64,000 nt of DNA from contig NZ_BOSL01000010.1 of the NCBI RefSeq assembly GCF_018403325.1, positions 1,941 through 65,940 on the forward strand, in the 5' to 3' direction. A program made the translations under genes and the position numbers. Each line of letters begins with the position of its first letter. Within the stretch, counting starts at the first letter, position 1. Below, piece after piece: positions 36,079 to 42,380 of the stretch. The DNA comes from Paenibacillus vini. GTDB taxonomy: Bacteria > Bacillota > Bacilli > Paenibacillales > Paenibacillaceae. The notes under the pieces were generated by a model. It searched no databases. It was not told the origin of the DNA and worked only from the letters and a program-made list of their open reading frames with translations.

Positions 36079-37038
36079 TTACGAAGGATCCGCCGCGCAG
36101 CGGAATCCCATATGTCCCGTAGAGCTGTCCGCCGTATTAAAGGTCCGTGCGGAAATCCGGTACCGGCTGCAATAAGAACTGTGGCACAAGTAGGACCCTC
36201 CCTTGATCAATTTCACGGAATGGTCCGTTAAGGAGGGGTCCTGGTCCTGCACATTCCGGTTTGCGACGAACGTATCCGCGCTCCACTCCCATACATTTCC
36301 CGCCATATTATAAAGCCCGAATTCATTCGGCTCATAGTTGTCAACCGGGGCGGTGCCCCGGAACCCGTCTTCGGCGGAGTTGATCTCCGGGAACTCGCCC
36401 TGCCAAATATTGCAGTGATGCTTCTCGCCTTGATGCAATTCATTTCCCCAAGGATACCTAATGTCCGGTATTCCGCCTGAGGCGGCATATTCCCATTCGG
36501 CTTCCGTAGGCAGACGCTTGCCCGCCCACTTGGCATAGGCATTCGCATCATTCCATGACACGTGTACGACCGGATGGTTAAGCCGGTCTGTAATCGTGGA
36601 GTTCCCACCTTCGGGATGTCTCCACTGGGCTCCCTGGACACCAAACCACCACGGTGTGCTCTCCGGCACGCCGATGATCTCCTCTCTTGGAACGGAATCT
36701 GCGAATAAATGGAAAACAAACGACCATCCGTATTGCTCGGCATCGGTGATATATCCCGTTTCCGCGATGAAAGATGCAAACTGCTCATTGGTAACCGCAA
36801 ACCGGTCTATGTAAAAAGAGTCGAGCTTCACCTGGCGGCGTACCGTCTCCCCGTCCTCTTCCGAGCTCTCGGCAAACGAGGAGCCGAGTAAATATTCCCC
36901 GGCTGGAATCACCGCCATTCGGGCCGGATCGAAGACCGTGCTATGTTCTGCGCCGACACGGGTTTCCGTCTTAGGAGCCACCAGATTTCTTGATACTGCG
37001 CAGCATGATTTCAAATGAGAAGATGACTTGGACATCAT
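36079..37038 (-). CDS. Formylglycine-generating enzyme (sulfatase activator)
   Basis: The 319-residue protein is a full FGE-sulfatase/SUMF1 domain: FYIDRFAVTNEQFASFIAETGY, VSWNDANAYAKWAGKRLPTEAEWEYAA, YNMAGNVWEWSAD and GFRCAADPS. Both catalytic cysteines of aerobic FGE are present, Cys285 and Cys290 in SYLCHSSYCSRYR, so it is a true enzyme and not a C-type-lectin-like homologue. It converts the cysteine of the CxPxR motif in sulfatases to formylglycine with O2. The target is almost certainly the arylsulfatase encoded 5 kb away (CSPTR). The start is ATG 37038 (CCAGGAG 9 nt upstream), followed by a second ATG. It follows the dioxygenase pair after an intrinsic terminator. Confidence 0.95.
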   Translation of the reverse strand: MMSKSSSHLKSCCAVSRNLVAPKTETRVGAEHSTVFDPARMAVIPAGEYLLGSSFAESSEEDGETVRRQVKLDSFYIDRFAVTNEQFASFIAETGYITDAEQYGWSFVFHLFADSVPREEIIGVPESTPWWFGVQGAQWRHPEGGNSTITDRLNHPVVHVSWNDANAYAKWAGKRLPTEAEWEYAASGGIPDIRYPWGNELHQGEKHHCNIWQGEFPEINSAEDGFRGTAPVDNYEPNEFGLYNMAGNVWEWSADTFVANRNVQDQDPSLTDHSVKLIKGGSYLCHSSYCSRYRISARTFNTADSSTGHMGFRCAADPS

Positions 37039-37070
37039 AATCGCACTCCTGGCGTAATGGATTTTTATAA

Positions 37071-37106
37071 ATAGCAAAACTGCCGAATCACCCAAGTATT
37101 CGGCAG
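37071..37106 (-). terminator. Terminator between the dioxygenase and FGE genes
   Basis: On the minus strand CTGCCGAAT pairs with ATTCGGCAG across ACTTGGGTG, followed by TTTTGCTATTTAT. It would reduce, rather than necessarily abolish, expression of the downstream FGE gene; no strong separate FGE promoter is evident in the ~30 bp between. Confidence 0.75.
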
Positions 37107-37131
37107 CAGTCTAGCCTTACAATAGATTACA

Positions 37132-38004
37132 TTATTGAATTGAAGTGCTGGGCTCGTTCTCCCCGTTTACAGGCACCTCCTTGCCAACCGTAACGCGGCG
37201 CACGACCCGGTGTTCCTCGTAATCGGCGATCGCGTAATGCTGCGTGGCCAGGTTATCCCAGATCACCACATCGCCTTCGCTCCATTGCCAGCGAACGGTA
37301 TTTTCCAGGCGCTCTACATAGGAATCGAAAATGCTCAGCAATCTTTGCGAATCGCCGCTGCTGAAGCCGGCCAATTTCTTAACGAATCCGCCTAACAGCA
37401 AATGCTTCTTCCCTGTTTCAGCATGAATGTGCACCACCGGATGCTTTGTCTTAAACACCGTGGATGAGAATACGGCCCTTGCCTTCTGTAACGCCTCCTC
37501 ACCTTCTTTGGTCAGGGATCCGTAATCATACTCATTCGTATGAATGGCCCACAGTCCATCCGCCAATTCCTTCAGCTCCTGAGGCAGGTCCTCATAGGCC
37601 GTATTCGTGTTAGCCCATACCGTATCTCCACCAACGGACGGAATCGTTACGCCTCTTAAGACCGAATATTTGGGCACCTCCGTGACGAAGGTTACATCCG
37701 TATGCCAATGATTCGCCTTGGCCCCATGCTGGGAATCCAATTCAAAAATATAATTGGTCTTGTCTTTGACAGGAACCGTAGGATGGGCATAAGGCTCGCC
37801 CAGCAATTTCGCGAATGCTTCCTGCTCGGCATCATCCAAATGATTCTGGCCCTTGAAGAAAATAACCTTATACTCTATTAGTGCCTGCCTGAGCTCTTCG
37901 AACACTTCCGGATCCAAGTCCCCTCCAAGCTTCACTCCCGTGATCTCCGCACCAATCCGCCCCGCTCTTGGAACCACTTGCAATTTCTGTTGTTGTGTCG
38001 GCAT
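37132..38004 (-). CDS. TauD/AtsK-type alpha-ketoglutarate-dependent dioxygenase (paralogue 1)
   Basis: The 290-residue enzyme has the 2-His-1-carboxylate iron site of the TauD family: His101 and Asp103 in NHWHTDVTF and the distal His256 in NLATQHYAI, followed by the 2-oxoglutarate-binding Arg in HRVVRRVTVG. TauD/AtsK enzymes hydroxylate taurine or alkyl sulfate esters next to sulfur so that sulfite or sulfate is released. GGDTVWANTNTAYEDLP is typical of the family. It lies 26 nt after a close paralogue, in one leader-controlled operon. Taurine versus alkyl sulfate cannot be decided by eye; the nearby sulfatase and FGE favour sulfate esters. Confidence 0.9.
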   Translation of the reverse strand: MPTQQQKLQVVPRAGRIGAEITGVKLGGDLDPEVFEELRQALIEYKVIFFKGQNHLDDAEQEAFAKLLGEPYAHPTVPVKDKTNYIFELDSQHGAKANHWHTDVTFVTEVPKYSVLRGVTIPSVGGDTVWANTNTAYEDLPQELKELADGLWAIHTNEYDYGSLTKEGEEALQKARAVFSSTVFKTKHPVVHIHAETGKKHLLLGGFVKKLAGFSSGDSQRLLSIFDSYVERLENTVRWQWSEGDVVIWDNLATQHYAIADYEEHRVVRRVTVGKEVPVNGENEPSTSIQ

Positions 38005-38030
38005 CTTGTCTCCTCCTCGTTATCATTCTA

Positions 38031-38918
38031 TTAATTTTTATAAAATAGCTCGCTCGATTCGCCATGCAGATTCTTCGGCACATTCTTGCCGACGGTTACG
38101 CGTCTTACGATCCGCTGCTCGGTATAATCATCCACGGCATAATGCTGTGTGGCCAGGTTATCCCAGATCACGACATCGCCTTCCGACCATTGCCAGCGTA
38201 CTGTGTTTTCCAAACGAGTAACATAAGATTGAAGGGTGCTGATCAAAGATTCGGACTCACTGCTCGAGTAACCGACTAACTTTTGCGCAAAATTGCCGAG
38301 CAGCAAGTGTCTTTTTCCCGTTTCCGCATGCACATGAACTACTGGGTGCTTCGTTTTATATACGGTGGCCGCAAACGCATTGCCAAACTTCTTGGCAAGC
38401 TCCTCGTTGCTGGCCCCTTTGTAAACCGTTAGCTTCGCATAGTCAAATTCATTGGAATGAATCCCCCAGGCTTCATCCGCTAATATTCTCAAGCCTTCCG
38501 GCAGATCCTCATAAGCTGTATTCGTATTGGCCCATACCGTGTCCCCGCCCACACTAGGAATTTTCACTCCTCTGAGTACGGAGTATTTGGGAATCTCCGG
38601 AACGAAGGTTACGTCCGTATGCCATTGATTTGCCCGGGCGCCCGAGTGAGAGTCAAGTTCCAGGATCGAGCTCGTGTTGTCCCTGACCGGTACGGTTGGA
38701 TGGGCATACAATTCGCCGAGCAACCCGGCGAACGCTTCTTGCTCCGCATCATCCAAATGGGTTTGGCCCTTGAAAAAAACAACCTTGTACTTCAGCAAGG
38801 CCTGCTTGATCTCATTGAACACTTCCGGTGCCAAGTCTTTACCTAACAGGACGCCCTGGATTTCCGCCCCGATGCGGCCTGCGACAGGCACCACCTTGAG
38901 TTGCTGCTGAGTCGTCAT
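38031..38918 (-). CDS. TauD/AtsK-type alpha-ketoglutarate-dependent dioxygenase (paralogue 2)
   Basis: The 295-residue enzyme is a close tandem paralogue of the next gene, sharing most motifs, with iron ligands His100 and Asp102 (NQWHTDVTF) and His259 (NLATQHYAV), and Arg in QRIVRRVTVG. It differs by a short insertion near residue 165-175 (TVYKGASNEEL) and in the C-terminal tail, so the pair probably differs in substrate range. It is the first gene of the operon, with GGAGGG 8 nt before the ATG, and is preceded by the attenuator leader at 38980-39050. Confidence 0.9.
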   Translation of the reverse strand: MTTQQQLKVVPVAGRIGAEIQGVLLGKDLAPEVFNEIKQALLKYKVVFFKGQTHLDDAEQEAFAGLLGELYAHPTVPVRDNTSSILELDSHSGARANQWHTDVTFVPEIPKYSVLRGVKIPSVGGDTVWANTNTAYEDLPEGLRILADEAWGIHSNEFDYAKLTVYKGASNEELAKKFGNAFAATVYKTKHPVVHVHAETGKRHLLLGNFAQKLVGYSSSESESLISTLQSYVTRLENTVRWQWSEGDVVIWDNLATQHYAVDDYTEQRIVRRVTVGKNVPKNLHGESSELFYKN

Positions 38919-38979
38919 TTCTCATGCCCTCCAATATACTTAGATTTATCGATAATCACTTACAACGCATTAGTTTGAC

Positions 38980-39050
38980 AAAAAGAAAAGAGATTTGACG
39001 GGAAGCAAACCTTGCTGCTTCTCATCAAATCTCTGCTTGTGCAGTCGATT
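38980..39050 (-). promoter_or_regulatory. Attenuator leader L1 (upstream of dioxygenase operon)
   Basis: On the minus strand AATCGACT (39050-39043), a mini-hairpin CTGC-ACAA-GCAG and AGAGATT (39034-39028) can form an antiterminator (AATC with GATT, CT with AG). AGAGATTTGA also pairs with TCAAATCTCT (38998-38989) as a terminator followed by TTTCTTTTTG. The two folds exclude each other. The same element precedes the other two sulfur operons. Confidence 0.75.
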
Positions 39051-39111
39051 CGGTTTCTTTAGGAAACTAATGAATTCCATTGTATTGATTATGCGCTCAT
39101 GTCTTGAACGT

Positions 39112-39141
39112 ATCTTAGCAGGGCGAAAAAACAAGTGTCAA
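39112..39141 (-). promoter_or_regulatory. Promoter of the dioxygenase operon
   Basis: On the minus strand TTGACA (39141-39136) is followed after 18 bp by TAAGAT (39117-39112). The sulfatase operon promoter has the same -35 and spacing. Confidence 0.8.
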
Positions 39142-39171
39142 GCATTATTTTTATTAAACCAATAAACTTAG

Positions 39172-39221
39172 TTGGTATTATGTATTGATTATAGAATTGA
39201 TAAATGATAAATTAATACCAA
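39172..39221. promoter_or_regulatory. Inverted repeat flanking the ABC-operon promoter region
   Basis: TTGGTATTA (39172-39180) and TAATACCAA (39213-39221) are perfect inverted 9-mers. Between them lies a modest promoter candidate, TTGATT (39185) and TAAATT (39208) with a 17-bp spacer. A related ACCAAT lies at 39158-39163. A sulfur-responsive repressor such as a CymR-like Rrf2 protein is possible but not shown. Confidence 0.45.
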
Positions 39222-39242
39222 TTCCATGCAATGTACGCATTG

Positions 39243-39306
39243 AATCGACTAGGCATACTAGAGATTCGGCGAAATGACTGCGGTCATTTGGCTGAATCTC
39301 TTTTTT
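39243..39306 (+). promoter_or_regulatory. Attenuator leader L2 (upstream of ABC operon)
   Basis: AATCGACT (39243-39250), mini-hairpin CTAG-GCATA-CTAG and AGAGATT (39260-39266) repeat the L1 pattern with compensatory stem changes. The terminator pairs AGAGATTCGGCGAAATGAC with GTCATTTGGCTGAATCTCT (two G-T mismatched positions) and ends in TTTTTT. It lies 32 nt before the ATPase start codon. Confidence 0.75.
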
Positions 39307-39338
39307 GCATTTTACAAGAGAAAGGATGGGAATTGGAT

Positions 39339-40106
39339 ATGGCAACCGCTTTGGAGATTAACCAAGTCAGCAAAACATTTAAGAATGATCGTGGAGGCGT
39401 TCATGTACTGGATCACTTGGACCTGACCGTTCAGGAAGGTGAATTCGTAAGTGTCATCGGGCCAAGCGGATGCGGAAAAAGCACGCTGCTCAAGCTCATC
39501 GCCGGACTGGATTCCGACTTTCACGGCCAAATCGCGGTGGGCGACCATGAAGTCCACGGCCCTTCGATCGACCGGGGATTTATTTTTCAGGAGCATCGAT
39601 TGTTCCCTTGGTTGACGGTGGAGAAGAATATTGCAGGCAATCTGTCATTAAGGGATCCCGAGGTTCGTTCCAAAGTGAATCATCTCATCGCGCTTGTGAA
39701 TCTGGGAGGGTTTGAGAAAGCCTATCCCCGCCAATTATCCGGGGGGATGTCCCAGCGGGTGGCCATCGCCCGTGCGCTGCTGCGCAATCCGAAGGTTCTG
39801 CTGCTGGATGAACCTTTTGGCGCCTTGGACGCTTTTACCCGGGCTCATTTGCAGGAAGCTTTGCACGATATTTGGGAGAAGAACAAAACGACGATGGTGC
39901 TCGTTACTCACGACATTGATGAATCCGTTTATCTGTCCTCCAAGGTTGTGGTGATGGATGCCAAACCGGGGCGGATCAAAGCCGTTGTTCCGATAGACCT
40001 TCCGTACCCGCGTACAAGATCAAGCAAGGCCTTCCAGGAGTTCAGAACCGTCATTCTGGAACATCTGGACCATAAACCTAGCGAGCCCGATGATTTCAGC
40101 ATTTAA
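39339..40106 (+). CDS. Sulfonate/taurine-type ABC transporter ATPase (SsuB/TauB-like)
   Basis: The 255-residue ATPase has Walker [11 protein letters not shown]-loop [17 protein letters not shown], signature [15 protein letters not shown], Walker [13 protein letters not shown] and H-loop [13 protein letters not shown], in the NitT/TauT/SsuB spacing. The start is ATG 39339 (site GAAAGGATGGG). The open frame extends upstream through the leader terminator, but that part is non-coding RNA structure. It pairs with the permease 46 nt downstream and with the binding lipoprotein encoded convergently. Likely cargo: sulfonates or sulfate esters. Confidence 0.93.
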   Translation: MATALEINQVSKTFKNDRGGVHVLDHLDLTVQEGEFVSVIGPSGCGKSTLLKLIAGLDSDFHGQIAVGDHEVHGPSIDRGFIFQEHRLFPWLTVEKNIAGNLSLRDPEVRSKVNHLIALVNLGGFEKAYPRQLSGGMSQRVAIARALLRNPKVLLLDEPFGALDAFTRAHLQEALHDIWEKNKTTMVLVTHDIDESVYLSSKVVVMDAKPGRIKAVVPIDLPYPRTRSSKAFQEFRTVILEHLDHKPSEPDDFSI

Positions 40107-40152
40107 CTCACTTTATTCCCGGAAACAGACATGAGAAAGGAGTAGCATCCTA

Positions 40153-40977
40153 ATGACAACGATAACTCTAGCGGAAAACAAAGAAAATACCTTAAAACGA
40201 AAGAAAAGGTCATGGGACCGGGGGCTCGCCCTGTTTAGAGCCTTGTTTTTACCGGTTGTGGCATTGCTGGTGTGGGAGGTGTTGACGAGACTGGGAGCTT
40301 TGCCGTCCCTTCTGTTCTCTTCTCCTTCGCTTATTCTAACCCGGGCCGTCAACCTGATCTCCACGGGAAAACTGTGGGAGCATATGGAGATCAGCCTGTT
40401 CCGCGCGCTGCTGGGCTTCTTGCTCGGAGGCGGCCTGGGCCTGGCGTTTGGCATCATCGTCGGAATGAACCGGAAATCCGAGCAATACATCAATCCCTCA
40501 TTTCAAATGATCCGTACCATCCCGTTGTTGGCGATCACGCCGCTATTCATTTTATGGTTCGGCTTCGGCGAGTTGTCCAAGATTCTGCTTATTTCGCTAG
40601 GCTCTTTCTTCCCCTTATATTTGCAGGCTTTTCTGGGAATCCGAAACATCGACAACAAGCTGTTTGAAGTCGCGAGAATTATGGAATATACCCGCCTTCA
40701 GCAGATTACGAAGCTGATGATTCCCTCCGCCCTCCCCAATATATTGCTGGGAGTAAGGTTATCCCTCAGTGTTGCGTGGATGTGCCTTGTAGCCGCTGAG
40801 CTGCTGGGCGCGGATAAAGGCATAGGCTACATGATCCAGGATGCCAGGTCATTTATGCAGACCGACACCGTCTTCGTCGGAATCATCATCTTTGCGCTTG
40901 CCGGCAAACTGTCCGACTCCTTCGTTCGTGTGCTGGAAGAGAAGCTGCTGAGATGGCAGGATAGCTTTAAGGCTTAA
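40153..40977 (+). CDS. Sulfonate/taurine-type ABC transporter permease (SsuC/TauC-like)
   Basis: The 274-residue protein has six membrane helices and a permease domain with the EAA-like loop LFEVARIMEYTRLQQITKLMIPSALP (around residues 175-200); SFQMIRTIPLLAITPLFILWFGFGE and LGADKGIGYMI are typical of SsuC/TauC. A GAGAAAGGAGTAG site lies just before the ATG. It forms the channel for the ATPase and the binding lipoprotein. No T-tailed terminator follows directly; the 3' region holds the dyad array. Confidence 0.93.
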   Translation: MTTITLAENKENTLKRKKRSWDRGLALFRALFLPVVALLVWEVLTRLGALPSLLFSSPSLILTRAVNLISTGKLWEHMEISLFRALLGFLLGGGLGLAFGIIVGMNRKSEQYINPSFQMIRTIPLLAITPLFILWFGFGELSKILLISLGSFFPLYLQAFLGIRNIDNKLFEVARIMEYTRLQQITKLMIPSALPNILLGVRLSLSVAWMCLVAAELLGADKGIGYMIQDARSFMQTDTVFVGIIIFALAGKLSDSFVRVLEEKLLRWQDSFKA

Positions 40978-41026
40978 ACCAATGCTTAGTTTAAAACCGA
41001 TTACGCTGCACCAAAAGGCGCCCCCC

Positions 41027-41210
41027 ATTGGATTAAATCCAATGAGGGGCGCTTAGCATGTGCGATTAATAGTGTCTCATTGGATGAAATCCAATGAGAC
41101 GAACAGAATGGACACGGATTTACTCTTAACTCCGCCGTTCTGTTGGATTTTATCCAATGAAACTAACGACGTATGGATTGAACTCCCCTATTGATTGGAT
41201 AATTTCCAAT
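41027..41210. repeat. Array of four TTGGAT-n3-ATCCAA dyads
   Basis: Dyads lie at 41028-41042, 41080-41094, 41143-41157 and 41195-41209 (the last with one mismatch, TTCCAA). Start-to-start distances are 52, 63 and 52 bp, close to 5, 6 and 5 DNA turns. Each is followed by TGAG or TGAA. The first extends to a longer hairpin (GCGCCCC with GGGGCGC outside) and the second to 12-bp perfect arms. They occupy the 319-bp space between convergent genes; otherwise nothing is recognised there. Confidence 0.8.
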
Positions 41211-41249
41211 GAAGAGCCACTTCTCTATCATAATCCGCAAAAGATACGC

Positions 41250-41292
41250 AAAAAAAAGCACGCGCTGCCGTTGTACATGCGAGCGCGTGCTT
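41250..41292 (-). terminator. Terminator after the sulfonate-type binding protein gene
   Basis: On the minus strand AGCACGCGCT pairs with AGCGCGTGCT across a 14-nt loop and is followed by TTTTTTT. It may also stop the convergent permease transcript. Confidence 0.9.
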
Positions 41293-41296
41293 TCTA

Positions 41297-42322
41297 CTAC
41301 TTCCTGATTCCTTCAATGTAAGTATTATCTACATAAGGCTTGATGTCCAGCTTCTCGGTTAAATATCCGAGATCCGTTAAGATGTCTGCCGAATCCTGCA
41401 GCTGCTTCAGTATTTCCTCCGAAGGCGGGTTATTCTCATACTTGGCGTTGGAGGCGAAGGTTTCGATTAACGCCCGGTCACGGCCGGAGTTTTTTGCCGC
41501 CAGCGTAATGAACTCTTCGTGGTTCTCCTTCTCCAGCTGGAGCGCGCGGTCAATGACCTTCAGGAAGATTTCCACGGCCTCCGGATGTTCCTTTGCGAAT
41601 GCCCCGCGGGCGATGTAAAAGGTCGGGGATACGACATCCAGAGATTCTCCCGAGGCGATCAGCTTCGCACCGTTCTTGTTCAATTCGATTTGCGCGAACG
41701 GATCCGCGGTCACCCAAGCATCCAGCTGCCCGGTCTGGAATGCCGGCTGCGCGTCCGTGATGACCAGATTAACGGCTTTTACATCATCCAGTTGAAGATC
41801 GGCTGTTTTAAGAGCTTTCAGGAGAAACACATGATGGGAAGTCCCCAATTGAACTCCTATTTTCTTGCCCTTCAGGTCGGCTATCTCTTTAATGTCGCTA
41901 TTCGCCGGTACGATCAAGTAGTTTACTCCGTACAATCCGTTAGACAGCAGCGAAACCAATTTAACGTCCAGCTTGTTGTTGATACCCGATAAAATAGCTC
42001 CTTCGCCCAAAACGGCCAGGTCAATCCGTTTCGATGCCAGCCCTTCGTTGATCGGGGGCCCTGCAGGGTGGTTCGACCACTCCACATCGGCGCCTATTTT
42101 TGCCAACTCTTCTTCAAGCCACCCTTTTTCCTTGATTACATGCAGGTTGGACAGCCCCATATTTGCGACGCTGACCGTGAATTTGGCTTTGGCATCTTTG
42201 GCATCTTTGGCATTGGCCTTTCCTTCCGTGCCGGCGACGGTCGATGAATTGCAAGCCGGCAAAATGATGAGCAAGACGATGAACAATAGCAATATCGATA
42301 ATCTATATTTAGGATAATTCAT
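41297..42322 (-). CDS. Sulfonate/nitrate/taurine-type ABC binding lipoprotein (SsuA/TauA-like)
   Basis: The 341-residue protein has a lipoprotein signal with lipobox LPAC (Cys24), a Lys/Asp/Ala-rich spacer containing a KDA repeat, and an NMT1/SsuA-type fold (GLASKRIDLAVLGEGAIL, LKGKKIGVQLGTSHHVFLLKAL, DAWVTADPFAQIE). It delivers its ligand to the ATPase/permease pair encoded convergently, 319 bp away. The start ATG 42322 has GAGAGGG 9 nt upstream; a TTG two codons earlier is possible. It follows the sulfatase gene by 58 nt in one operon. Confidence 0.92.
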   Translation of the reverse strand: MNYPKYRLSILLLFIVLLIILPACNSSTVAGTEGKANAKDAKDAKAKFTVSVANMGLSNLHVIKEKGWLEEELAKIGADVEWSNHPAGPPINEGLASKRIDLAVLGEGAILSGINNKLDVKLVSLLSNGLYGVNYLIVPANSDIKEIADLKGKKIGVQLGTSHHVFLLKALKTADLQLDDVKAVNLVITDAQPAFQTGQLDAWVTADPFAQIELNKNGAKLIASGESLDVVSPTFYIARGAFAKEHPEAVEIFLKVIDRALQLEKENHEEFITLAAKNSGRDRALIETFASNAKYENNPPSEEILKQLQDSADILTDLGYLTEKLDIKPYVDNTYIEGIRK

Positions 42323-42380
42323 GGGCAAAACCCTCTCTTCTCATAAGTATGGTCCATTAATCCACTAATCTATGAATTTA

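Noticed and set aside
38919-39050. S-box (SAM) riboswitch or T-box in the sulfur leaders
   Set aside because: None of the hallmark sequences of either class is present, and the conserved part is only about 23 nt.
38980-39090. Leader peptide gene overlapping attenuator L1
   Set aside because: A 36-codon frame exists (ATG at 39081), but it has no ribosome site and leader L3 has a stop codon directly before the same AATCGACT, so translation is not a shared feature.
39231-39338. Coding extension of the sulfonate-type ATPase through the leader
   Set aside because: The segment is a stem-loop terminator with a T run, has counterparts in two other leaders in different frames, and the ATPase family starts at 39339.
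41027-41210. CRISPR-like array
   Set aside because: Units are short palindromes with diverged flanks, only four copies, unequal gaps, and no cas genes.
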